Part shown: positions 1 through 5,113 of the stretch, piece after piece | How positions within the stretch are numbered: position 1 is the stretch's first letter | Layout: each line of letters begins with the position of its first letter | From: Fibrobacter sp. UBA1313 | GTDB taxonomy: Bacteria; Fibrobacterota; Fibrobacteria; Fibrobacterales; Fibrobacteraceae | Direction of reading: 5' to 3' | DNA length: 8,477 nucleotides | Assembly: GCA_002307115.1 (NCBI GenBank) | Contig: DBTP01000122.1 | Location: 976 to 9,452, forward strand | The notes under the pieces: generated by a model | What the model was told of the DNA's origin: nothing | What the model saw: only the letters and a program-made list of their open reading frames with translations | Databases searched by the model: none | Program-made: the position numbers and the translations under genes

Positions 1-693
1 GCTGCACCGCGTCGTTGTCTCCGAAGATGAGCAAACTCGGGGCCTTGATCGAGTGCACCTCCGACTCAGGCCAACCTTTGAAGTCTTTGAGGGCCTGATC
101 CATCTTGCCAACAAAGATGGGCCACCGGGACGGGTTCAGCGCGTGCTGGGCGTATTCCTTTTCCATCGGCGTCCCCGTTAGACTCTGGACGGTTGGCCGG
201 ATAGTATCCGGCGGGGGAATATAAGCCTGATACGACAACGAGCTTCCGCACGAGCGATGGGTACTTCACTCCCATGCGGAGCGCCATGACGCCGTCGAGA
301 CTATAGCCCATCACATCTACTTGGTCGAAGCCGAGCTTCTTCACAGCCGCGGCCACGTCGTCTGTCATCTGCTCCCAGCTCAGCGACCGGTCGAGATCAG
401 CGATGCGGCCGTGCCCCTCCAAGTCGAAGGCGATGACCTCCCGAGACTGAGCGAGCGGTCAAGGTCGGACCCCAAGAGGGAATGTTCCCGAATCCGCCAT
501 GGAGAAGGACTAGGGGCTTGTCCGCGCCGTGGACCGCACCGTGAATCTCGTAGTAGAGGCCGCCCACGTCCACGTAGCTGCTTTTGACCAAGGTCGAGGC
601 GCCGGCAGCTGTGGCTGACGAGGCCGCTTGCGAAATATTCTGTGCGACTGGAGTGGCGACGGACTTGAGGGAAAATTCAGTAATTTTCGCCAT
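1..693 (-). pseudogene. Alpha/beta hydrolase copy 1, frameshifted, 3' end outside the window
   Basis: Degraded copy of the hydrolase at 3619-4476. Reading leftward from ATG 693, the protein begins MAKITEFSLKS and joins directly to the VATPVAQNIS segment, so the hydrophobic signal peptide seen in copy 2 is missing. The HGGFGN oxyanion-loop motif is present. Against copy 2 there is a 2-base deletion near 455 (after GPTLTA) and a 17-base deletion at about 194/195 (after the GYYPA segment), so the product reads in three frames. There is also a 6-base loss and a 12-base tandem gain near 530-565. The nucleophile elbow reads GYSLDG, with Ser kept but the usual following Gly replaced by Asp. The GDND acid motif is still readable near the left edge. 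The start has a good ribosome site (AAGGGAG) and overlaps the end of the upstream ABM gene, so it is the last gene of an ABM-ABM-hydrolase operon. The frameshifts make an active enzyme unlikely unless they are sequencing errors. Confidence 0.8.
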
Positions 694-708
694 GTGTTGA
701 TCTCCCTT
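674..708 (-). repeat. Translation-start module, copy A (in front of hydrolase copy 1)
   Basis: Ribosome site AAGGGAGATCAA followed by ATG and codons for MAKITEF. The same block, with few changes, starts the ABM gene at 1657 and the leader ORF region at 4580. Here similarity to the 4580 copy continues through the next codons (TTTTCC, then TCAAGTCCG) before the hydrolase body is joined in frame. Confidence 0.75.
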
Positions 709-724
709 CTGATTTACTGACTTC

Positions 725-1174
725 TCAAGACTGATGGCTCTTTTGAACCACGGGACGCGGTGTTCCGTCCCCTGACGCAGCATCCGGCGGATGGATTTCC
801 TGAAGGAATTCACCCTCTAAACTTTCGAATATCTCGCCTTTTTTAGCCATATATTCCGCCATATAGTCTCGCTTGCCATGAGCGAAGACTGCCTCCTCAC
901 TCACCCATCGCTCCCACAAGATAAATGACTGCGGATCGTCTCTATCTTGATAAACACGGAATTCCAGACAATCTGGATTTGCCCGGATCGGATCAACGAT
1001 TTTCATCAATTGGTCTTTGGCTTCCCCCACCTTATCCGATCTAGCGCGGCCATGAACGATGATGCACACGGGTCCAACATCCCGCCCTCCCGCGGTCGGC
1101 TTCTCAACGTTGGAGTCCTTAACGACTGAAGGCGTGGGGTCGGATATGGGCTTCTCCTTGTTATTAATGCTCAT
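725..1174 (-). CDS. ABM-domain protein (putative quinol monooxygenase/YgiN-like), 149 aa
   Basis: Antibiotic-biosynthesis-monooxygenase fold protein. The core at residues about 34-130 shows the family pattern: a first beta strand (VCIIVHGRAR), a helix after SDKVGEAKDQLMKIVDPIRA, then NPDCLEFRVYQD, the FILWERWVSEEAVFAH segment and a final YMAEYMAKKGEIFESL region. The WERW/W-SEEA stretch and the His after it are typical of this family of cofactor-light oxygenases acting on quinols or aromatic polyketides. The first 33 residues are polar, low-complexity and outside the domain, and the last 20 or so are also a polar tail. The start at 1174 has a GAAGGGA ribosome site about 9 bases upstream. It is second in a minus-strand operon, 111 bases after the ABM gene at 1286, and its end overlaps the start region of hydrolase copy 1. 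The family is convincing; the substrate is unknown. Confidence 0.8.
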   Translation of the reverse strand: MSINNKEKPISDPTPSVVKDSNVEKPTAGGRDVGPVCIIVHGRARSDKVGEAKDQLMKIVDPIRANPDCLEFRVYQDRDDPQSFILWERWVSEEAVFAHGKRDYMAEYMAKKGEIFESLEGEFLQEIHPPDAASGDGTPRPVVQKSHQS

Positions 1175-1285
1175 GATAATCAGTTCCCTTCATGGTGTTA
1201 TTTTAATGGACAGCCATATTAAAAGCGGCCGCATACTTTGGGAAAAAGTTGATGTCAGACACGCGGCCATGTCGGTTGACTGAGA

Positions 1286-1657
1286 TTACCTGCCGGACTC
1301 ACCGCTGGAGACGATATGAACGTCGGCTCGCAGTGGCATATCGGCTAGGAGGTCGAATACCTTTTTGTGCCCCTCGTCCATTGCCGGGTTAGTGTAATGA
1401 CGTGTGAACGATTTCTCGTCCCTGTAGAACTCAAATGCCCACAAGGTATCCGGTTCGTCATTAGGACGGCAGAGAACCCAATCCACTGGGCCATCTGGAT
1501 CCCCGGTGTAATGAAGGTTGGTGGTAAGCTCAAACAAATCATCACCCATTCCGGGCTTTGCGTGCATCCTCAATACGACACCTGGTTGATTTTTGTACAT
1601 GGTCTTCTCCTTAACCGCCCCAGGTTTGCCGGAGCCTAATTCAGTAATATTCGACAT
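1286..1657 (-). CDS. ABM-domain protein (putative monooxygenase), 123 aa, with added N-terminal leader
   Basis: Second ABM-type protein, only distantly similar to the neighbour at 725-1174. The domain spans residues about 26-117: GVVLRMHAKPGMGDDL, a DWVLCRPNDEPDTLW strand, FEFYRDEKSFTRHYTN, then MDEGHKKVFDLL and a closing ADVHIVS strand. The order beta-helix-beta-beta-helix-beta fits the dimeric ABM fold. The first 19 residues (MSNITEL... to KEKT) come from the start module shared with the hydrolase genes. Met20 (codon 1600-1598) has its own AAGGAG site six bases upstream and looks like the original start, so the protein may be made in two forms. It is first in the operon, directly behind a promoter at 1725-1754 and a terminator at 1776-1812. 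It probably oxidises a quinol-like or polyketide-like aromatic; this is inference from family. Confidence 0.8.
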   Translation of the reverse strand: MSNITELGSGKPGAVKEKTMYKNQPGVVLRMHAKPGMGDDLFELTTNLHYTGDPDGPVDWVLCRPNDEPDTLWAFEFYRDEKSFTRHYTNPAMDEGHKKVFDLLADMPLRADVHIVSSGESGR

Positions 1658-1675
1658 ATGTTTGATCTCCTTTTT
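1638..1675 (-). repeat. Translation-start module, copy B (in front of ABM gene)
   Basis: AAAAAGGAGATCAAA, a short gap, then ATGTCGAATATTACTGAATT (MSNITEL). It nearly matches the copies at 674-708 and 4561-4598, although the gene that follows is an unrelated family. Similarity stops right after the GAATTA codons. Confidence 0.75.
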
Positions 1676-1724
1676 CTTATTACTAACTAGCGATGTTTAA
1701 CTTCTTTACCCATCATAACCTGAG

Positions 1725-1754
1725 AATATAAATGGAATTTAAACGCAGTGTAAA
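1725..1754 (-). promoter_or_regulatory. Promoter of the ABM-ABM-hydrolase operon
   Basis: On the minus strand TTTACA (1754-1749) and TATATT (1730-1725) are separated by 18 bases, matching 5 of 6 sigma-A consensus positions each. The segment GTTTACACTGCGTTTAA and the downstream TTATGAT are conserved in the second copy at 4664-4693 while flanking bases differ, which supports function. TATGAT further downstream is an alternative -10 without a clear -35. The imperfectly symmetric GTTTACACTGCGTTTAA could also be an operator. Confidence 0.55.
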
Positions 1755-1775
1755 CTGTAGGCAGTAACAGACATG

Positions 1776-1812
1776 AAAAAACGCCGTAGTCGTTGATGAC
1801 CATGCGGCGTTT
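1776..1812 (-). terminator. Rho-independent terminator after the EFR1 gene
   Basis: Minus-strand RNA would form a stem from AAACGCCGCA and its complement (one C-A mismatch), followed by six U. It lies 15 bases after the ferredoxin gene stop and just before the next promoter, so it separates the two transcription units. A second, perfectly paired copy is at 4714-4751. Confidence 0.75.
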
Positions 1813-1826
1813 GATACTCAATAAAA

Positions 1827-2576
1827 TCAATAATAGATATTTTTATAATCCGGATGTACATACCGTCTTTTATTCTGTGTCTTATTCCCAACTTGAATGG
1901 CATCTTTAGGACATCTATTGACGCAGCCACAGCAGTTAATACAGTTTACTCCCCAAACCGGCTTATCATTAAAGCTAATATTTTGTACAGGACAGAATTT
2001 TGTACATTGCTTACATTTGATACATTTTTCATCCGCGTATAATTTTTTACCGAAATTCTTATGCAGGTTTTTTACATGTTTATAGGCTTGTTTCGATAAA
2101 ACACCAAATCCTGGTATTGGGCGATACATTATAACCGCCTTTTTATTCAATATGTCTTCAATGAAACGATTAATTAAAGTCACCGATTGAGCTAGCAGTG
2201 TTTTCTCTTTTTCCGGCGAGGGAATAGGCACTGTACCATAAGTGTCATTTTCTGGCATTTTTACTTTAAACCAAGCGTTGATGTTTTCTTCAAAATCAAG
2301 GTATGCTCCCACCGGTGAATTTGCGTAAGTGATAACAGCGAATATATACTGATCACTTTTATTAATATGCCTGAATAATTCATTCTTGAAATCCAACACT
2401 ATATCCGGTGCCCTTCCACCATAACAAGGAAAAACAATGCCGATTCTTTCAGCATGATCACATTGTTTGAAATCTTTAAACCTTGCCAAGGGTATAACCC
2501 GCTCACCTTCAATGTGCTCTGCAATTTGCTTGGCAACCGCATAAGAATTTCCAGTACCTGAAAAATAAAATATCAT
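1827..2576 (-). CDS. EFR1-type flavodoxin/ferredoxin fusion protein, 249 aa
   Basis: Electron-transfer protein combining a flavodoxin-like domain with a bacterial-type 2[4Fe-4S] ferredoxin domain. It starts MIFYFSGTGNS, the FMN phosphate loop of the EFR1 family, with a second flavin-contact region around FPCYGGRAPD (49-58) and TYANSPVGAY (83-92). The C-terminal part holds two complete cluster motifs: Cys185, 188, 191, 195 (CIKCKQC..FCP) and Cys212, 215, 218, 222 (CINCCGC..RCP), with an extra Cys216. No signal or membrane segment, so it is cytoplasmic. ATG 2576 has GGAGG at a good distance, and the TAG stop of a 23-codon upstream remnant overlaps that site. It is divergent from the TetR gene at 2892, its likely regulator, and ends at a terminator. 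Such proteins pass low-potential electrons to partner reductases; the partner here is unknown. Length is normal for the family. Confidence 0.9.
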   Translation of the reverse strand: MIFYFSGTGNSYAVAKQIAEHIEGERVIPLARFKDFKQCDHAERIGIVFPCYGGRAPDIVLDFKNELFRHINKSDQYIFAVITYANSPVGAYLDFEENINAWFKVKMPENDTYGTVPIPSPEKEKTLLAQSVTLINRFIEDILNKKAVIMYRPIPGFGVLSKQAYKHVKNLHKNFGKKLYADEKCIKCKQCTKFCPVQNISFNDKPVWGVNCINCCGCVNRCPKDAIQVGNKTQNKRRYVHPDYKNIYY

Positions 2577-2589
2577 GATGATTATCCTC

Positions 2590-2661
2590 CTAAAATACGA
2601 CCTTACAACGACCGATTACACCAGCACCAAAAATTGAAATTTTATTTTGTTTTGCTGACAT
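2590..2661 (-). pseudogene. 5' remnant of a Rossmann dehydrogenase gene (ketopantoate-reductase-like), now a 23-codon upstream ORF
   Basis: ATG 2661 opens a 23-aa frame with the segment KISIFGAGVIG, which is the beta1-loop-alpha1 GxGxxG dinucleotide-binding start of ApbA/PanE-like reductases. After it the frame reads RCKVVF and stops. The TAG stop is the first part of the TAGGAGG ribosome site for the EFR1 gene. What is seen: a complete Rossmann start and an abrupt end. Inference: an internal deletion removed the rest of the reductase and left its start as a leader cistron that could couple translation to EFR1. Chance similarity over 16 residues cannot be excluded. Confidence 0.5.
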
Positions 2662-2891
2662 AAAAACCGTCTCAATTTGTTTTTAAACAGATGCTGAATT
2701 ATCAACAGATGTATTGTATAATCATCTTATCAAAGCGATTCTATTCCTTCAATGAGTAAAACAATCGGATTCGTTGATTATTCAACAAAATCAGGCGAGT
2801 TGTTTATTAAATACAGATCCTAATTTTACAAGGAGACTTCAATCCAGGCGGCTTTAAATAATGATTTATAAAGCATTCCAAGGAGGAACCG
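2662..2891. promoter_or_regulatory. Divergent control region EFR1 / TetR with inverted repeat
   Basis: AT-rich, no gene seen. At 2770-2789 there is an inverted repeat, TTCGTTGA and TCAACAAA around TTAT, with one mismatch per arm, of a size typical for a TetR operator. A plus-strand TATAAT at 2717-2722 has only a weak -35 (CTGAAT, 17 bases away), so it is a tentative TetR promoter. AAGGAGG (2880-2886) sits five bases before the TetR start. No clear minus-strand promoter for EFR1 was found. Confidence 0.4.
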
Positions 2892-3455
2892 ATGGACAGA
2901 CGCATCCAAAAAACAAAAGACGCTATTACTGAGGCTTTTGTCGGTCTGATGGCAGAAAAAGATTTCGAACAAATAACGATAAATGAAATTGCCGACAGGG
3001 CCAATGTAAACCGAGGCACCGTTTATTTGCATTATGTGGACAAGTATGATCTGCTGGATCAATGCATTGAGACCCATTTAAACCAATTGTTTCAAAGCTG
3101 TTCTCCCGCTGAAGATACCACTGGTTTTTCTTCAAAAACTTCGCTACTCCATACATTTGAATATTTGGAACAGAATGCTTTTTTCTATTCCACCATGCTA
3201 AAAAATAAAGGTATCCCTGCTTTTAGAAACCGCCTAATGGCCATGGCTTTGCATGGCCTTCGCGAACAAATTGATATGAGCGGCATAAACCAAAACATGA
3301 ATCAGGAAGTGCTGGTGCAATTTTTGGCTTCCGCTGTTGTCGGCGTACTGGAATGGTGGATTACTCACTCGATGCCGTATCCCGCGACAGATATGGTAGA
3401 ACAATTTAAGCTGCTGTTGGAACGCTTTCAAATAGTACGCAAAGAGTTAGTATGA
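2892..3455 (+). CDS. TetR/AcrR family transcriptional regulator, 187 aa
   Basis: DNA-binding repressor of the TetR type. The N-terminal helix-turn-helix is clear at residues about 8-52: KTKDAITEAFVGLMAEKDFE, then ITINEIADRANVNRGTVYLH and YVDKYDLLD, the family's most conserved block. The C-terminal ligand/dimer domain (55-187) has no recognised ligand signature; it contains the ASAVVGVLEWWITHSMPY segment common in Bacillota members of this group. The start has AAGGAGG five bases upstream. It is divergent from the EFR1 gene and probably controls it and itself through the inverted repeat at 2770-2789; this is inferred from position only. Its last 43 codons are duplicated, diverged, at 7051-7179. 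It is convergent with the kinase fragment 30 bases downstream, the same arrangement as the duplicate. Confidence 0.9.
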   Translation: MDRRIQKTKDAITEAFVGLMAEKDFEQITINEIADRANVNRGTVYLHYVDKYDLLDQCIETHLNQLFQSCSPAEDTTGFSSKTSLLHTFEYLEQNAFFYSTMLKNKGIPAFRNRLMAMALHGLREQIDMSGINQNMNQEVLVQFLASAVVGVLEWWITHSMPYPATDMVEQFKLLLERFQIVRKELV

Positions 3456-3654
3456 GGTATGGTTGTTATTCCTCTTTCGAATCATTATTTCCCCGTATTA
3501 TTGTTTGGCAGTGTTACCATAAATTTAGCGCCTTGGCCTTTCTCGCTTTTGACGGTAACCTTACCCTGAAGTAACTCGACAATTTTTTTCACCAGCGAGA
3601 GCCCCAAGCCGTTGCCGCCTAAGGAACGGTCCCGGGATTTGTCCACTTTGTAAA
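3327..3654. repeat. Diverged direct repeat, left copy (TetR tail + kinase tail)
   Basis: Matches 7051-7371 in the same orientation, estimated by eye at roughly 85-90 percent identity with small indels after the TetR stop. It contains the last 43 TetR codons plus the antisense last ~57 codons of the histidine kinase. The match ends at TTTGTAAA (3647-3654), exactly where hydrolase copy 2 sequence begins. Confidence 0.85.
3485..3654 (-). pseudogene. 3' fragment of a sensor histidine kinase gene
   Basis: Reading leftward, the frame gives YKVDKSRDRS, then the G2-box LGGNGLGLSLVKKIV and VTVKSEKGQGAKFMVTLP before a TAA at 3487-3485. This is the end of the HATPase domain only, closely matching the last ~57 codons of the kinase at 7190. 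The catalytic core, H-box and membrane part are absent, and no start is visible. Upstream it is replaced by hydrolase copy 2. It cannot be a working kinase. Confidence 0.85.
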
Positions 3655-4476
3655 GGAGAAGTGAGTGGTATTGGGGAGCACGGCCATCTGGTTGACCAGT
3701 GGGGTAAAGCCACCCATTGCTTTGTCTCCGCCAAGTATCCTAAAGAGTTGTACCTCGTACTCGGGCTGTACTGCGTCGTTGTCGCCGAAGATGAGCAAGG
3801 TCGGGGCCTTGATCGAGCGCACCTCCGACTCGGGCCATCCTTTGAAGTCTTTAAGAGCTTGATCCATCTTTCCAACAAAGATCGACCAACGCGACGGGTT
3901 CAGCGCGTGCTGCGCGTATTCTTTTTCCATCGTCGTCCCCGCTAGGGTCTGGACGGTTAGCCAGTTAGCGTTGATGGCCGGATAATATCCGGCGAGGGAG
4001 TATAAACCCGATATCACAACCAGCTTCCGCACGAGCGACGGGTACTTCACTCCCATGCGGAGCGCTATGACGACGCAAAGGCTATAGCCCATCACGTCGA
4101 CTTGGTCGAAGCCGAGTTTCTTCACAGCCGCAGCCACGTCGTCTGTCATCTGCTCCCAGTTCAGTGGCCGGTCGAGGTCGGCGGTGCGGCCGTGCCCCTC
4201 TAGCTCAAAGGCGATAACCTCCCGGGACTGAGCAAGCGCGGTTAGGGTCGGGCCCCAAGAGGGAATGTTCCCGAATCCGCCATGGAGGAGGACGAGGGGC
4301 TTGTCCGCGCCGTGAATCTCGTAGTACATGTGGAGGCCGCCCACGTCCACGTAGCCGCTTTTGACCAAGGTCGAGACGCCGGCAGCCGTGGCTGCCGAGG
4401 CTGCTTGCGAAATATTCTGTGCGACTGGAGTGGCGACGGCCAGGACCACGAGTAAAATGAGAGCACGCCAAGGCAT
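3619..4476 (-). CDS. Alpha/beta hydrolase copy 2, exported, chimeric C-terminus, 285 aa
   Basis: Alpha/beta-hydrolase-fold enzyme. From ATG 4476 the protein starts with a signal peptide (MPWRALILLVVLAVATPVA), so it is probably exported or membrane-anchored. HGG at 65-67 is the oxyanion loop, Ser132 in MGYSLCVV is the nucleophile, Asp234 in GDND is the likely acid and His272 in LPNTTHFS completes the triad. The usual GxSxG elbow has Cys at the last Gly (GYSLC), whereas copy 1 has Asp there. The final ten residues (TKWTNPGTVP) come from the antisense strand of the kinase fragment, so the native C-terminus, perhaps 15-25 residues, is lost just after the catalytic His. ATG was chosen because it overlaps the leader stop as TGATG; a TTG at 4503 would extend it in frame but lacks a ribosome site. 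GC-rich against its neighbours, suggesting transfer. Lactonase, esterase or C-C hydrolase cannot be told apart. Confidence 0.8.
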   Translation of the reverse strand: MPWRALILLVVLAVATPVAQNISQAASAATAAGVSTLVKSGYVDVGGLHMYYEIHGADKPLVLLHGGFGNIPSWGPTLTALAQSREVIAFELEGHGRTADLDRPLNWEQMTDDVAAAVKKLGFDQVDVMGYSLCVVIALRMGVKYPSLVRKLVVISGLYSLAGYYPAINANWLTVQTLAGTTMEKEYAQHALNPSRWSIFVGKMDQALKDFKGWPESEVRSIKAPTLLIFGDNDAVQPEYEVQLFRILGGDKAMGGFTPLVNQMAVLPNTTHFSFTKWTNPGTVP

Positions 4477-4619
4477 CAGCGCGCCCGACCGCGAGCTCTC
4501 CAACTTTGATCAGCTTGCCCACATCGGTGCTTCCTTCCTGCGGCGGACTTGATGGAAAATAATTCACTAATTTTCGACATAGGGTTGATCTCCTTTTTCA
4601 CTATATCTATGGTTTTCAT
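4476..4619 (-). CDS. 47-aa leader ORF translationally coupled to hydrolase copy 2
   Basis: ATG 4619 follows AGGAGG with eight bases between. The frame reads MKTIDIVKKEINP, then MSKISELFSIKSAAG from the shared start module, then an Arg-rich tail (RKHRCGQ, RARGRAR), and ends in TGA at 4478-4476. That TGA overlaps the hydrolase ATG as TGATG, the classic arrangement for stop-restart translation. The second in-frame Met (4580) has its own AAGGAGATC site. The tail is the out-of-frame reading of the GC-rich 5' flank of the hydrolase gene, so the peptide is probably not selected for its sequence; its likely role is to bring ribosomes to a foreign gene with no good ribosome site of its own. Confidence 0.6.
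   Translation of the reverse strand: MKTIDIVKKEINPMSKISELFSIKSAAGRKHRCGQADQSWRARGRAR
4561..4598 (-). repeat. Translation-start module, copy C (inside the leader ORF of hydrolase copy 2)
   Basis: AAAAAGGAGATCAA, a short gap, then ATGTCGAAAATTAGTGAATT (MSKISEL). It continues similar to copy A through TTTTCC and TCAAGTCCG before diverging. In this copy the module ends in a separate leader cistron instead of an in-frame fusion. Confidence 0.75.
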
Positions 4620-4663
4620 AAAATGCACCTCCTATTTATTTTCTATACCTATCATAAGCTTTG

Positions 4664-4693
4664 AAGATAAATGCAAGTTAAACGCAGTGTAAA
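4664..4693 (-). promoter_or_regulatory. Promoter of leader ORF and hydrolase copy 2
   Basis: On the minus strand TTTACA (4693-4688) is followed after 18 bases by TATCTT (4669-4664). The -35 region with CTGCGTTTAA and the downstream TTATGAT match the promoter at 1725-1754. The first start codon lies about 45 bases downstream of the -10. Confidence 0.5.
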
Positions 4694-4713
4694 CGGGGTA
4701 CAATGGCAGGCAT

Positions 4714-4751
4714 AAAAAAACGCCGCAGTCGTTGGTGACCATGCGGCGTTT
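4714..4751 (-). terminator. Rho-independent terminator, duplicate copy
   Basis: Perfect 10-bp stem (AAACGCCGCA with TGCGGCGTTT) followed on the minus strand by seven T. It is the same element as the one behind the EFR1 gene at 1776-1812, but here the upstream gene is missing and only IS256 debris follows. It was evidently copied together with the adjacent promoter. Confidence 0.75.
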
Positions 4752-4756
4752 GATAT

Positions 4757-4956
4757 CAATTTGCAATTCGAGCCGATACGCTAATGGAAAAATATGAAAA
4801 ACGGTTTCCCGAAGTGATTAAAATTCTTGAAGACGGACTGGAGATTCGTTCAAATTCTATTCTTTCCCTACGTTGGACTTTCGGAAAATCTCAAGCTCTA
4901 TGCTGGAAAGGCTAGATTGTATTAACGGTAAGTTCCATAAGAAACTTAGAATATAA
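4757..4956 (+). mobile_element. IS256-family (Mutator-type) transposase remnant
   Basis: Two overlapping frames give a recognisable internal to C-terminal piece of an IS256-type transposase: ADTLMEKYEKRFPEVIKILE..GLE, then after a one-base frameshift at about 4843 DSFKFYSFPTLDFRKISS and SMLERL. This corresponds to the family's region just before the conserved ERLN-EIRRR block, which is here replaced by DCINGKF and a stop. Both ends of the element are gone and no terminal inverted repeats were found, so it is inactive debris and only evidence of past transposition. Confidence 0.75.
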
Positions 4957-5113
4957 TTCCTAATTTCTCCACTGCATTTTTATAATAGAGCTTTTCTCGT
5001 TCTTCTTCTGTCATGGGAATGGGCGCCAAAAATTTTATCATATCATTAAATGGTTCATAAGGATAATCACTGCCATACATGATATGATCAATACCTAGAA
5101 CATCCGATTTTTT
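4946..5113 (-). pseudogene. 3' fragment of an amidohydrolase (Amidohydro_2/ACMSD-like) gene
   Basis: Reading leftward: KSDVLGIDHIMYGSDYPYEP, then MIKFLAPIPMTEEEREKLYY and KNAVEKLGIIF before TAA (4948-4946). The GSDYP motif carries the late metal-site or catalytic Asp of this TIM-barrel family, and the ending (EEREK..Y.NA..LG) is typical of its C-terminus. Only about 54 of the roughly 280-330 expected residues remain and there is no start. It continues in frame right after the TGA of the flavoprotein gene, so a deletion joined the two. Confidence 0.75.

Noticed and set aside
321..587. Plus-strand 88-codon frame
   Set aside because: Antisense shadow of hydrolase copy 1, Arg/Ser-rich, no ribosome site.
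3661..3945. Plus-strand 94-codon frame
   Set aside because: Antisense of hydrolase copy 2; the opposite strand carries the catalytic motifs.
4474..4503. TTG 4503 as start of hydrolase copy 2
   Set aside because: No ribosome site, and the ATG at 4476 gives a clean signal peptide and overlaps the leader stop.
4205..4567. 120-codon minus-strand frame beginning MNYFPSSPP over the hydrolase copy 2 start
   Set aside because: GC-rich shadow frame overlapping the real hydrolase, with no family motifs.
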